Origin: Pseudomonas sp. SDI
GTDB taxonomy: Bacteria; Pseudomonadota; Gammaproteobacteria; Pseudomonadales; Pseudomonadaceae
DNA: 41,882 bases
Assembly: GCF_003105155.1 (NCBI RefSeq)
Contig: NZ_QETK01000040.1
Location: forward strand, 1-41,882
Direction: 5' to 3'
The position numbers and the translations under genes were made by a program. How positions within the stretch are numbered: position 1 is the first letter of the stretch; each line of letters opens with the position of its first letter. Under the pieces are notes generated by a model. That model had not been told where the DNA came from and made no database searches. It worked only from the letters and a program-made list of their open reading frames with translations. Below are positions 1-8,428 of this stretch, piece after piece.

Positions 1-959
1 CCAAGGCCGAAGCACCGGTGGCGGCGCCTGCCGCCGCCAACGGTGCCAAGGTGCACGCCGGCCCAGCCGTGCGTCAGCTGGCCCGCGAGTTCGGCGTCGA
101 GCTGAACGCCGTGGCCGCAACGGGCCCGCACGGCCGCATCCTCAAGGAAGACGTGCAGGTTTACGTCAAGGCGATGATGCAGAAAGCCAAGCAGGCACCG
201 GCAGCCGGTGCGAGCGGTGGCGCTGGCATTCCGCCAATCCCGGAAGTCGATTTCAGCCGTTTCGGCGAGATCGAAGAAGTCGCCATGACCCGTCTGATGC
301 AAGTGGGTGCGACCAACCTGCATCGCAGCTGGCTGAACGTGCCACACGTCACCCAGTTCGACTCGGCCGACATCACCGAGCTGGAAGCCTTCCGCGTTGC
401 GCAGAAAGCCGTTGCCGAGAAAGCCGGGGTCAAGCTGACCGTACTGCCACTGCTGCTCAAGGCCTGTGCGCACCTGCTCAAGGAACTGCCGGACTTCAAT
501 AGCTCGCTGGCGCCTAGCGGCAAAGCGATCATCCGCAAGAAGTACGTGAACATCGGCTTTGCCGTGGACACCCCGGATGGCCTGCTGGTACCGGTGATCA
601 AGAACGTCGACCAGAAGAGCCTGCTGCAACTGGCTGCCGAAGCGGCGGCCCTGGCAGAGAAAGCGCGTACCAAGAAGCTGTCGGCCGACGACATGCAGGG
701 TGCCTGCTTCACCATCTCCAGCCTTGGCCACATTGGCGGCACCGGCTTCACGCCGATCGTCAACGCGCCGGAAGTGGCGATCCTGGGTGTGTCGAAAGCC
801 ACCATCCAGCCAGTCTGGGACGGCAAAGCCTTCCAGCCTAAGCTGATGCTGCCGCTGTCGCTGTCCTACGATCACCGCGTGATCAACGGTGCTGCGGCTG
901 CGCGCTTCACCAAGCGTCTGGGCGACCTGCTGAGCGACATCCGCACCCTGCTGCTGTAA
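1..959 (+). CDS. aceF: Pyruvate dehydrogenase E2, dihydrolipoyl acetyltransferase (5' truncated)
   Basis: Partial gene; the reading frame is open from the first bases of the window (codons begin at base 3) and stops with TAA at 957-959. What remains is an Ala/Pro-rich linker, the peripheral subunit-binding domain (VRQLAREFGVEL...GRILKEDV) and the full catalytic acyltransferase domain, ending with the family signature SLSYDHRVINGAAAARF, whose His and Asp region forms the CoA/lipoyl acetyl-transfer site. The lipoyl domains lie upstream, outside the window. E2 forms the core of the pyruvate dehydrogenase complex, moving the acetyl group from lipoamide to CoA in the cytoplasm. It is followed by two hairpins, the second a clear intrinsic terminator, so the (presumed aceE-aceF) operon ends here. 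Identification is secure; the true start is not visible. Confidence 0.96.
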   Translation, partial: KAEAPVAAPAAANGAKVHAGPAVRQLAREFGVELNAVAATGPHGRILKEDVQVYVKAMMQKAKQAPAAGASGGAGIPPIPEVDFSRFGEIEEVAMTRLMQVGATNLHRSWLNVPHVTQFDSADITELEAFRVAQKAVAEKAGVKLTVLPLLLKACAHLLKELPDFNSSLAPSGKAIIRKKYVNIGFAVDTPDGLLVPVIKNVDQKSLLQLAAEAAALAEKARTKKLSADDMQGACFTISSLGHIGGTGFTPIVNAPEVAILGVSKATIQPVWDGKAFQPKLMLPLSLSYDHRVINGAAAARFTKRLGDLLSDIRTLLL

Positions 960-967
960 TGCTGTTC

Positions 968-995
968 ACTGTCTCCCCCTGCCGGGGGAGACAGT
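968..995 (+). terminator. Long perfect hairpin directly after aceF
   Basis: ACTGTCTCCCCC (968-979) and GGGGGAGACAGT (984-995) form a perfect 12-bp stem with a 4-nt loop, starting 9 bp after the aceF stop. No T-run follows, so it may protect the aceF mRNA 3' end or work together with the T-tailed hairpin 30 bp further on. Confidence 0.7.
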
Positions 996-1027
996 TACCC
1001 CTTTCGAGCTGCCACGCTCGTACCTCA

Positions 1028-1057
1028 ACCCCGTCAGTTTTGGCGGGGCTTTTTTTT
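1028..1057 (+). terminator. Rho-independent terminator of aceF
   Basis: CCCCG (1029-1033) pairs with CGGGG (1044-1048), followed by C and eight T residues (1050-1057). This is a classic intrinsic terminator for the aceF transcript. The rest of the 309-bp gap up to the next gene (1058-1268) shows no gene; only a REP-like fragment CTGTAGGCGC near 1089 was noticed. Confidence 0.85.
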
Positions 1058-1268
1058 GCCTATCAATTAGTCGTTGCTGCGCGGTCCCTGTAGGCGCAAT
1101 ACCACGGGCATTGGTTTTTATTGAAGATTTCCCAGCGCATGCCGACACAAAGGCTACGGCGCGCCGCTGTATCGCTTGTCAGCCTCAAGCACATGATGCA
1201 ACCTTGCCCAATCGCGTAGCAGCACAGTGCCCAGCCCGCGCAAACAGCCCTCTTGAAGCGAGCTCTCC

Positions 1269-3962
1269 ATGAAAAGCCAACCTGATGCCACCAGCCGTTC
1301 GGTGGCCGAGGTAGTGACGCAGTTACCGGTGCCCTCGCGGCTCGGTATGCTGCGTTTCGAGCGGCTGAACGAGGCCAGCTGGGCCATGCTGTTCCTCGAT
1401 CCGGGCTGCGAACGCCAGTTCGGCCTCGCGGCCGTCGAGCTCTGCGCCCTGGTCGGCTCGCCCTACGCCAGCCTCATGGAACCCGAAGCCCGCTACAAGC
1501 TGCACGACGCGATCCAGGCCCAACTGGCCGAGCGCCCGTACTACCTGGTGCGCTACACCCTGCACAGCAGCCAGGGCCCGCTGAACCTGCTGGAGCTCGG
1601 CGAAGCCTACAAGCAGCACACCCGCCAGCTCCTGCGCGGCTACCTGCTGGTGCTCGGCACCCAGCCCGGCGAAGCCGCCGACCTCTCGCCAAGCGAGCTG
1701 GAAACCCGCAACAACCGTCTGCAGATCGCCCTGCAACTGAACCAGCAGGCCCAGCAGGAACAGCTCGAACACCTCGAACGGGTTCGCGCCCAGCAAGACC
1801 TGATCCTGCGCCTGGCCCGCCAGCGCTACAGCGCCGAGAACTCCCTGCAGGAAGCCGCCGAGCTGATCACCCGCAGCGCCTGCGAGATCTACCGGATCGA
1901 CTGCGCGAGCATCTGGTACCTGGAAGAGCAGCGCCTGGAGCCGATTTCCGCGTTCTACCGCGAGAGCCAGGCGCACTGCCTGCCCGAGCCGATCGACGCG
2001 AGCCGCTTCCCCGATTACCTCGAAGCGCTGCACACCAGCCGGGCCATCGACGCCCACAACGCCAACCACGACCCGCGTACCCGCGAGATGGCCGAGAGCC
2101 TGCGCCCGCGCGACATCAACGCCATGCTCGACGCCAGCATCCGCATCGACGGTCAGGTGGTCGGCGTGCTCTGCCTGGAACAGTCGGGCAGCCCGCGCGC
2201 CTGGCAAAGCGACGAAATCGCCTTTGCCGGCGAGCTGGCCGACCAGTTCGCCCAGGTCATCAACAACCACAAGCGGCGCACCGCCACCAGCGCCCTGCAC
2301 CTGTTCCAGCGCGCCGTGGAACAGAGCGCCAACGCCTTCCTGCTGGTAAACCGCGACGGTGTGGTGGAGTACGTCAACCCCAGCTTTACCGCGATCACCC
2401 AGTACAGCACCGAGGAAGTCCACGGCCACCGCCTGTCGGAGCTGTCGGCGTTGGAAAACCTCAGCGAACTGCTGTTCGATTCCCCCTCCAGCCTGGCCAT
2501 GGGCAACAGCTGGCAGGGCGAATTCAAGAGCCGGCGCAAGAACCTCGAACCCTACTGGGGTCAGTTGTCGATCTCCAAGGTCTACGGCGACAACCGCGAG
2601 CTGACGCATTACATCGGCATCTACGAAGACATCACCCAGAGCAAACTGGCCCAGCAGCGCATCGAGCGCCTGGCCTACACCGACAACCTGACCAGCCTGG
2701 GCAACCGCCCGGCGTTCATCCGCAGCCTCGACGAGCGCTTCGAACGCGACAGCGACAGCCCGATCTGCCTGCTGCTGGTGGACATCGACAATTTCAAGCG
2801 GATCAACGACAGCCTTGGCCACCAGACCGGCGATAAGCTGCTGATCAGCCTGGCCCGGCGCCTGCGCAACAGCCTCAGCCCCGGCGGCAGCCTGGCGCGC
2901 TTTGCCAGTAACGAATTCGCCGTGCTACTCGAAGACACCGCGCTGGAGAGCGGCCAGCAAACCGCGCAACTGCTGCTGCGCACCCTCGACAAACCGATGT
3001 TCGTCGACAACCAGCTGATCAATGTCACCGGTTCCGTCGGCCTGGCCTGCGCGCCGCTGCACGGGCGCGACCCGCAAACCCTGATGAAGAATGCCGGCCT
3101 GGCCCTGCACAAGGCCAAAGCCAATGGCAAACACCAGGTGCAGGTGTTCACCGAGGCCTTGAATGCCGAGGCCAGCTACAAGCTGTTCGTCGAGAACAAC
3201 CTGCGCCGGGCGCTGACCCAGAACGAACTGGAAGTGTTCTACCAGCCCAAGCTGTGCCTGCGTAGCGGTCGCCTGCTCGGGCTGGAGGCGCTGCTGCGCT
3301 GGAACCACCCGGAACGCGGGATGATCCGCCCGGACCAGTTCATCAGCGTGGCCGAAGAAACCGGGCTGATCATCCCGATCGGCAAATGGGTCGCCCGCCA
3401 GGCCTGCCGCATGAGCCAGGAGCTCAGCGCCATGGGCCTGGGCAACCTGCAAGTGGCGATCAACCTGTCGCCCAAGCAGTTCTCCGACCCGGACCTGGTG
3501 GCCTCGATTGCCAACATCCTCAAGGAGGAAGCGCTGCCGCCGCACCTGCTGGAACTGGAACTGACCGAAGGCCTGCTGCTGGAAGCCACCGAGGATACCC
3601 ACCGCCAGCTCGACCAGCTCAAGCAGCTGGGCCTGACCCTGGCCATGGACGACTTCGGCACCGGTTATTCATCGCTGAGCTACCTGAAGAAATTCCCGAT
3701 CGACATCATCAAGATCGATCGCAGCTTCATCCACGAGATCCCCGACAACCAGGACGACATGGAAATCACCTCGGCGGTGGTGGCCATGGCCCACAACCTC
3801 AAACTCAAGGTGGTTGCCGAAGGTATCGAAACCGCCGCGCAGCTGGCGTTCCTCCGTCGGCACCGCTGCGACGTCGGCCAGGGCTACCTGTTCGACCGGC
3901 CGATTCCCGGCGCCGAACTGATCGCCAAACTCCAGCGCTACCCACGCGGCCCAATCGCCTGA
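1269..3962 (+). CDS. PAS/GAF sensory protein with degenerate GGDEF and intact EAL domain
   Basis: A 897-residue cytoplasmic cyclic-di-GMP signalling protein with no evident membrane segment. Order: N-terminal PAS-like region (about 20-130), a coiled coil (about 143-185), GAF (about 190-335), PAS (about 345-458), GGDEF (about 465-630) and EAL (about 640-890). The diguanylate cyclase signature reads ASNEF (546-550) instead of GGDEF, so cyclase activity is probably lost. The EAL domain keeps EALLRW (E673), the metal-binding DDFGTGYSS (794-802), KIDRSF and VAEGIET, so it is probably a working c-di-GMP phosphodiesterase; the usual ELTES reads ELTEG. The start is the ATG at 1269, with only a weak Shine-Dalgarno (AGCGAG). 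It lies between the aceF terminator and msrA and is probably its own unit. The sensed signals are unknown. Confidence 0.93.
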   Translation: MKSQPDATSRSVAEVVTQLPVPSRLGMLRFERLNEASWAMLFLDPGCERQFGLAAVELCALVGSPYASLMEPEARYKLHDAIQAQLAERPYYLVRYTLHSSQGPLNLLELGEAYKQHTRQLLRGYLLVLGTQPGEAADLSPSELETRNNRLQIALQLNQQAQQEQLEHLERVRAQQDLILRLARQRYSAENSLQEAAELITRSACEIYRIDCASIWYLEEQRLEPISAFYRESQAHCLPEPIDASRFPDYLEALHTSRAIDAHNANHDPRTREMAESLRPRDINAMLDASIRIDGQVVGVLCLEQSGSPRAWQSDEIAFAGELADQFAQVINNHKRRTATSALHLFQRAVEQSANAFLLVNRDGVVEYVNPSFTAITQYSTEEVHGHRLSELSALENLSELLFDSPSSLAMGNSWQGEFKSRRKNLEPYWGQLSISKVYGDNRELTHYIGIYEDITQSKLAQQRIERLAYTDNLTSLGNRPAFIRSLDERFERDSDSPICLLLVDIDNFKRINDSLGHQTGDKLLISLARRLRNSLSPGGSLARFASNEFAVLLEDTALESGQQTAQLLLRTLDKPMFVDNQLINVTGSVGLACAPLHGRDPQTLMKNAGLALHKAKANGKHQVQVFTEALNAEASYKLFVENNLRRALTQNELEVFYQPKLCLRSGRLLGLEALLRWNHPERGMIRPDQFISVAEETGLIIPIGKWVARQACRMSQELSAMGLGNLQVAINLSPKQFSDPDLVASIANILKEEALPPHLLELELTEGLLLEATEDTHRQLDQLKQLGLTLAMDDFGTGYSSLSYLKKFPIDIIKIDRSFIHEIPDNQDDMEITSAVVAMAHNLKLKVVAEGIETAAQLAFLRRHRCDVGQGYLFDRPIPGAELIAKLQRYPRGPIA

Positions 3963-4031
3963 CAGCGACGAAACACTCGGGCACACTACGGGTCTATCCC
4001 CTACCCATCCTGCCTTGAAGAGGAATGGCTC

Positions 4032-4697
4032 ATGGTCCTGCGCTCGGAGATTCTGGTGAACAAAAACGTACTGCCTACCGCTGAACAGGCGCTGCCTGGC
4101 CGTGAAACGCCGATGGCCCTGCCGGAAAAGCACTTTGTCTTCAAAGACACCCCGCTGCTCGGCCCGTTCTTCGAGAACGTCGACTTTGCGATCTTTGGCC
4201 TGGGGTGCTTCTGGGGCGCCGAGCGGCGCTTCTGGCAGCGCGACGGCGTGGTCAGCACCGTGGTCGGCTATGCCGGCGGCTTCACCCCCAACCCGACCTA
4301 CGAAGAAGTCTGTTCGGGCCTCACCGGCCACACCGAGGTGGTGCTGGTGGTGTTCGACAAGGACAAGGTCAGCTACCAGGAGCTGCTGAAGCAGTTCTGG
4401 GAACTGCACAACCCGACCCAGGGCATGCGCCAGGGCAACGACATCGGCACCCAGTACCGTTCGGTGATCTACTGCACCATCCCGCAGCAACTGGAGGAAG
4501 CCCTGGCCAGCAAGGCGGTCTACCAGGCCGAGCTGAGCAAGGCCGGCTTCGGCGAGATCACCACCGAGATCGAACAGGCGCCCACCGTGTACTTTGCCGA
4601 GGCGTATCACCAGCAGTACCTGGCGAAGAACCCCGAAGGCTACTGCGGCATCGGCGGTACCGGCGTGTGCCTGCCACCGAGCCTGCAAGGTAACTGA
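4032..4697 (+). CDS. msrA: Peptide methionine sulfoxide reductase A
   Basis: A 221-residue protein that reduces methionine-S-sulfoxide in proteins, using thioredoxin as electron donor. The catalytic motif GCFWGAE is at 58-64 with nucleophile Cys59; recycling cysteines are the C-terminal Cys205 and Cys213 (YCGIGGTGVC). The length matches the long enterobacterial/pseudomonad MsrA type with an N-terminal extension. The ATG at 4032 is preceded by GAAGAGGA (4017-4024) at 7 bp spacing; an overlapping ATG at 4025 is in another frame. The GST-like gene follows after 9 bp, so the two are probably co-transcribed as a small redox-repair unit. Confidence 0.96.
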   Translation: MVLRSEILVNKNVLPTAEQALPGRETPMALPEKHFVFKDTPLLGPFFENVDFAIFGLGCFWGAERRFWQRDGVVSTVVGYAGGFTPNPTYEEVCSGLTGHTEVVLVVFDKDKVSYQELLKQFWELHNPTQGMRQGNDIGTQYRSVIYCTIPQQLEEALASKAVYQAELSKAGFGEITTEIEQAPTVYFAEAYHQQYLAKNPEGYCGIGGTGVCLPPSLQGN

Positions 4698-4706
4698 GGG
4701 CTGGCC

Positions 4707-5339
4707 ATGTCCATCGCAACGATGACGCTGTTTCATTCGCCGGCTTCGCCGTTCGTGCGCAAGGTGCTGGTGCTGTTGCACGAGACCGGGCAGGTCGACC
4801 GGGTCGAGTTGAAAACCATCAACCTGACCCCGGTGAACCCGGTGGCCGAGCTGAATGCGGACAACCCGGCCGGGAAGATCCCGGCCTTGCGCCTGGCCGA
4901 TGGTTCGGTGCTGTTCGACAGCCGGGTGATTGTCGAGTACCTGGATCAGCAGCATGTCGGTAGCCCGCTGATTCCGCGTGAAGGGGCGGCGCGCTGGCGG
5001 CGCTTGACCCTGGCCGCGCTGGCCGACGCGATCATGGATGCAGCGGTGCTGACCCGCTATGAAACCTTCCTGCGCCCGCAAGAGAAACGCTGGGACGAAT
5101 GGGTGGAGGCGCAACAGGGCAAGGTCCGGCGCGGCCTGGAAAACCTGGAGCGTGAGCACATTGCCGAGCTGCACGCGGTGTTCGATGTGGCGGCGATTGG
5201 CGTGGCCTGTGGCTTGGGCTACCTCGACTTGAGGATGCCGGATTTTGGCTGGCGCGAACGCCAGCCAAAGTTGGCGGCCTGGTACGCCGAGGTCAGTCAG
5301 CGCGCATCGATGGTCGCCACCGACCCGGCGCGGGGCTGA
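4707..5339 (+). CDS. Glutathione S-transferase family protein
   Basis: A 210-residue cytosolic GST-fold protein. The N-terminal thioredoxin-like domain (about 6-83) shows SPASPFVRKV at the usual glutathione-activating region, NPAGKIPAL with the cis-proline and LFDSRVIVEYL with the acidic/serine glutathione-binding turn. An all-helical C-terminal domain follows (about 90-205). Its substrate cannot be read from sequence. It starts 9 bp after msrA with a GAGGG ribosome site overlapping the msrA stop, suggesting translational coupling. It converges with creD across a 242-bp gap holding an inverted REP pair. Confidence 0.88.
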   Translation: MSIATMTLFHSPASPFVRKVLVLLHETGQVDRVELKTINLTPVNPVAELNADNPAGKIPALRLADGSVLFDSRVIVEYLDQQHVGSPLIPREGAARWRRLTLAALADAIMDAAVLTRYETFLRPQEKRWDEWVEAQQGKVRRGLENLEREHIAELHAVFDVAAIGVACGLGYLDLRMPDFGWRERQPKLAAWYAEVSQRASMVATDPARG

Positions 5340-5365
5340 CCACCGTTCATCACGCCGAATCGCAG

Positions 5366-5510
5366 CTGTAGGCGCTGGCTTGCCTGCGTTCGAGCCGGGC
5401 CGCGTTCGGACGAAGCGGTCGTAGAACCTGCTAGCGCGACCTTACTGGGTAACCGCGCTGGCAGGCTTTGCTGCAGCTTCGCGGCAGGTCGCAGGCGAGC
5501 CAGCGCCTAC
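5366..5510. repeat. REP family 2, imperfect inverted pair between GST gene and creD
   Basis: TAGGCGCTGGCTTGCCTGCG (part of 5366-5388) recurs in inverted orientation at 5490-5510 (one mismatch), about 100 bp apart. The same core occurs at 16639-16662 and 28520-28549. It sits between two convergent genes, a usual REP location, and may help 3'-end formation of both transcripts. The rest of the 5340-5581 gap shows nothing recognisable. Confidence 0.7.
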
Positions 5511-5581
5511 ACCGCGATGAAGCCACCGCTCAATCCGCCGCGCCAGCACCGCCCCCACCCGCCGCTCTTCTCGTAACCCCC

Positions 5582-6910
5582 TCATAGCGCCCTCCCCACC
5601 CCATACCAGTCCAGCCGCCGCGTCAGCACCATGAACGCCCCGAGCAGCGCGAACAGCAGCAGCGAGCCCATCAGCAGTGCGTAATCCTCGGCGCTCAACA
5701 GGCCGAACAGCATCGCGTACAACACCGCCAGCCCCGCCGCGAAACCCAGCCCGCGAGCCGCACTGTGCAACACATGGCACAGGTAGAAGCCGATCAAGCC
5801 GACACACCCCGCCGCCGAGATCAGGTACGCCAAGCCAAACCCGAGATGCTCCGACAGCGACAGCAGCAACAGGTAGAAGAACGCCAGCGATACCCCCACC
5901 AGTGCGTATTGAATCGGGTGCACGCTGAGGTTCTTCAGCACCTCGAACAGGAAGAACCCGGCAAACGTCAGCGCGATGAACAGCAGCGCATATTTGATCG
6001 CCCGCTCGCTCTTGAGGTACTGGTCGACCGGGTCGATAAAGCTCACGCCAAAGGTCCGTGCACGAAACGCCTCGCAGTCATCCTTGCTCACGCACTGGCT
6101 GAGCACGTCTTCGAGGTTGGTGGAGAAGAACGAGGTCTGCCACTGCGCCGTAAAGCCGTCGGCCCGCACTTCGCGGTTATTCGGCAGGTAGTTGCCAATG
6201 AAGCTGGGGTGCGGCCAGTTCGAGCTGAGGTTGACCGTGCTGCTGCGCCCCACCGGCAGTACATGCAGCTGCCCGGTGCCCTGCAGGGCCAGGTCGAACG
6301 CATAGTCCAGCTGGGTCTCGGCCTTGCCGTCGAGGTTCGGCAACGGCACATGCACGCCGCCGCCCAACCAGGCCAGGCCGGTGCCGGCCTGAAAGTTCAG
6401 CGTCTGTTCGCCGAGCTTCAGCGTCAGGCCCTTCTGAATGCCACGGATATCGCTGACGCCCACGGCAATGAACGGCGCATCGAAGCGGTAGTCGTCCAGG
6501 TCCTTGCTGATGCCCCAGTTCGCCGGCAGCTTGAACTGGCCGCGGATCTGATTGTTGGCGTGGTACAGGCGCGTCTCGTAGATGCCGCGCGAACGCGGTT
6601 CGGTGCTGACCGTGCCATCCAGCTCAAAGGTTTCCGGCAAAAAATAAAGGAAGCCGCTGTTGTCCCGGGCCTCCTGGAACGTGTGCCCGTCCTGGGTCAC
6701 CCAACTGCGCACCACCTTGCGGTACGGCACCACCAGCATCGGCCCGCTGAGCTGCTGGTTGAAGCTGGAACTCTGGGCGATGCCGCGCACCACCTCGTCG
6801 CGCAGCGCCTGCCGCTCGCTGATCAGGCCGCCGATCATCAGCAGCGGGATCAGCAGGAGAATCACAAGGGCGGCTATCGCGCCCAGTTTGAAGCTGAGGG
6901 TTCGGTTCAT
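5582..6910 (-). CDS. creD: CreD inner-membrane protein
   Basis: A 442-residue CreD family protein: one N-terminal membrane segment (about 8-29), a large periplasmic region (about 30-295) and several C-terminal membrane segments (about 300-442). CreD is the main target of the CreBC two-component system and affects envelope integrity and beta-lactam response in Pseudomonas and Aeromonas; its biochemical activity is unknown. I chose the ATG at 6910 (MNRTLSF...) because GGAG lies about 8 nt upstream; an in-frame ATG at 6916 is too close to that site, and a longer reading to 6964 has no better signal. A candidate CreB box lies 66-81 bp upstream. The gene is 84 bp downstream of creC on the same strand. 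Confidence 0.93.
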   Translation of the reverse strand: MNRTLSFKLGAIAALVILLLIPLLMIGGLISERQALRDEVVRGIAQSSSFNQQLSGPMLVVPYRKVVRSWVTQDGHTFQEARDNSGFLYFLPETFELDGTVSTEPRSRGIYETRLYHANNQIRGQFKLPANWGISKDLDDYRFDAPFIAVGVSDIRGIQKGLTLKLGEQTLNFQAGTGLAWLGGGVHVPLPNLDGKAETQLDYAFDLALQGTGQLHVLPVGRSSTVNLSSNWPHPSFIGNYLPNNREVRADGFTAQWQTSFFSTNLEDVLSQCVSKDDCEAFRARTFGVSFIDPVDQYLKSERAIKYALLFIALTFAGFFLFEVLKNLSVHPIQYALVGVSLAFFYLLLLSLSEHLGFGLAYLISAAGCVGLIGFYLCHVLHSAARGLGFAAGLAVLYAMLFGLLSAEDYALLMGSLLLFALLGAFMVLTRRLDWYGVGRAL

Positions 6911-6975
6911 CTGCATGGCTCCGGTTTCGATGGGCAGAGTCTGCGTAACCGATATGGAGCCCACAGGGAGCGCAT

Positions 6976-6991
6976 GTGGAGATTGTGTGGA
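6976..6991 (-). promoter_or_regulatory. Candidate CreB-binding direct repeat before creD
   Basis: On the minus strand the sequence reads TCCAC-ACAATC-TCCAC, two 5-mers with 6 bp between them. The known cre/blr tag is TTCAC-N6-TTCAC, so each half site differs by one base while the spacing is exact. It lies 4 bp after the creC stop and 66 bp before the creD ATG, where a CreD-specific promoter is expected. Assignment rests on consensus similarity and position. Confidence 0.6.
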
Positions 6992-6994
6992 GTT

Positions 6995-8428
6995 TCAGCC
7001 CAGGCGGCTGGCCGGCAACCACAAGCGCACGCGCACCCCGTCTTCGACGTTGGCCACCTCCAGGGTGCCGCCGTGCAACTGCATCACTTCCTCGACGAAG
7101 TTCAGCCCCAGGCCGGTGCTCTTGCGCCCACTGCCGGGCCGCGGCAGGGAGTAGAAGCGCTCGCTGAGGCGGCCCAGCGCATACGCCGGGATCGCCTCGC
7201 CCTGGTTGTACAGGCTCAGCGCCACCCGTGCGCCGGCGTGCTCCAGCGCGAACACCAGCAGGCCACCGGGCGGGGTGAAGTCGAGGGCGTTTTCCAGCAG
7301 GTTGGCTATCGCCTGGCGCATCAGGAACGGCTCGCAAAGCAACTGCTGCGTCGCCGGCAGGCGCTGGCGAATCTGCAGGCCGGCGGCTTCGATGCGCGCA
7401 CTCTGCGCCATCAACAGCGAATCGACCAACGCCCCCAAGGCTACCCACTGCTGATCCTCCAGACCGTGGCGCTGCTCGACCTGGGCCAGGTGCAGCAGGC
7501 GCTCGATCAACTGCTGCATGCGCGCGCTTTCGCTTTCGATGTTGCCGGCAAAGCGCTGGCGCTGCTCATCGCTCATCGGCCCCTGCAACAGCTCGCTGGC
7601 ACCGCGAATGGCCGCCAGCGGGCTTTTCAGTTCGTGGGTCAGGGTGTGCACGTAGCGCTCGACGTAGGCCTTGCCCTCCAGCTGGGTGCGCATCCGCTCC
7701 ACCGCCCCGGCCAGGGTCGCCAGCTCGCCGCCGCGGTAATGCGGCAGGGCCACCCGCTCGCCTTCGCTGACCGCCTGGGCGTAACGGGTGAGCCGACGCA
7801 ACGAGCGCGCCAGCCACCACGAGAGCCCGGCGCCGACCAGCAGGCCGAGCACGATCAAGCCCAGGCCGAGGTTGATCAGGCGTCGTTCGGAACGGTCGAC
7901 GTACGGCTGCAACGAACTGTTCGGCTTGGCCACGGTCACCACGCCGATGATCGTCCCGGCATCGAGGATCGGCGCCGCAACGTGCATCACCGACGACTCC
8001 GGGTCGTCCGGGTCGCTGCGGGTCGAGCGCGCGCCGTATTTGCCCTGCAGGGTCAGGTAGACGTCGTTCCAGCGCGAGTAGTCCTGGCCGACGGCGGTTC
8101 CGCTGGAGTCGAGCAAGACGATGCCGTTGGCGTCGGTGACATAGATGCGGTGGTTGACCTGGGTCTTGGCCAGGCCCCAGATATCGGCATTCGGCCGACG
8201 CTGGCCGTAGGCCTTGAGCAGCTCCGGCAGGTTGCTCTGGCCGAGGGTGCCGGCCTTGACCTGGTCGCGAAGGATTTCCGCAAGCAGGTTGGCAGTGTCG
8301 ACCAGGGTTTCCTCGGTGGACTGGCGCACGCTCGGGCGGACTTCTTCGCGTACCGTGCTGAGGATGAAAAACGCCGTCAGCCCGACGAACAGGAAGTACA
8401 CCAGGAAGATCCGAATGCCCAGGCGCAT
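6995..8428 (-). CDS. creC: Sensor histidine kinase CreC
   Basis: A 477-residue inner-membrane kinase: membrane segment about 7-24, periplasmic sensor (about 25-184), second membrane segment (about 185-207), HAMP (about 208-260), HisKA with the phospho-acceptor His265 in HELKSPLAAIRG, and an ATPase domain with N-box LLENALDF (Asn380) and the G-box GSGRKSTGLGLNF (432-444). It phosphorylates CreB. The start ATG (8428-8426) shares one base with the creB stop (TGATG-type junction), so the two are translationally coupled. In Pseudomonas CreBC responds to cell-wall stress and PBP4 inhibition as well as metabolic signals; the ligand is unknown. Confidence 0.95.
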   Translation of the reverse strand: MRLGIRIFLVYFLFVGLTAFFILSTVREEVRPSVRQSTEETLVDTANLLAEILRDQVKAGTLGQSNLPELLKAYGQRRPNADIWGLAKTQVNHRIYVTDANGIVLLDSSGTAVGQDYSRWNDVYLTLQGKYGARSTRSDPDDPESSVMHVAAPILDAGTIIGVVTVAKPNSSLQPYVDRSERRLINLGLGLIVLGLLVGAGLSWWLARSLRRLTRYAQAVSEGERVALPHYRGGELATLAGAVERMRTQLEGKAYVERYVHTLTHELKSPLAAIRGASELLQGPMSDEQRQRFAGNIESESARMQQLIERLLHLAQVEQRHGLEDQQWVALGALVDSLLMAQSARIEAAGLQIRQRLPATQQLLCEPFLMRQAIANLLENALDFTPPGGLLVFALEHAGARVALSLYNQGEAIPAYALGRLSERFYSLPRPGSGRKSTGLGLNFVEEVMQLHGGTLEVANVEDGVRVRLWLPASRLG

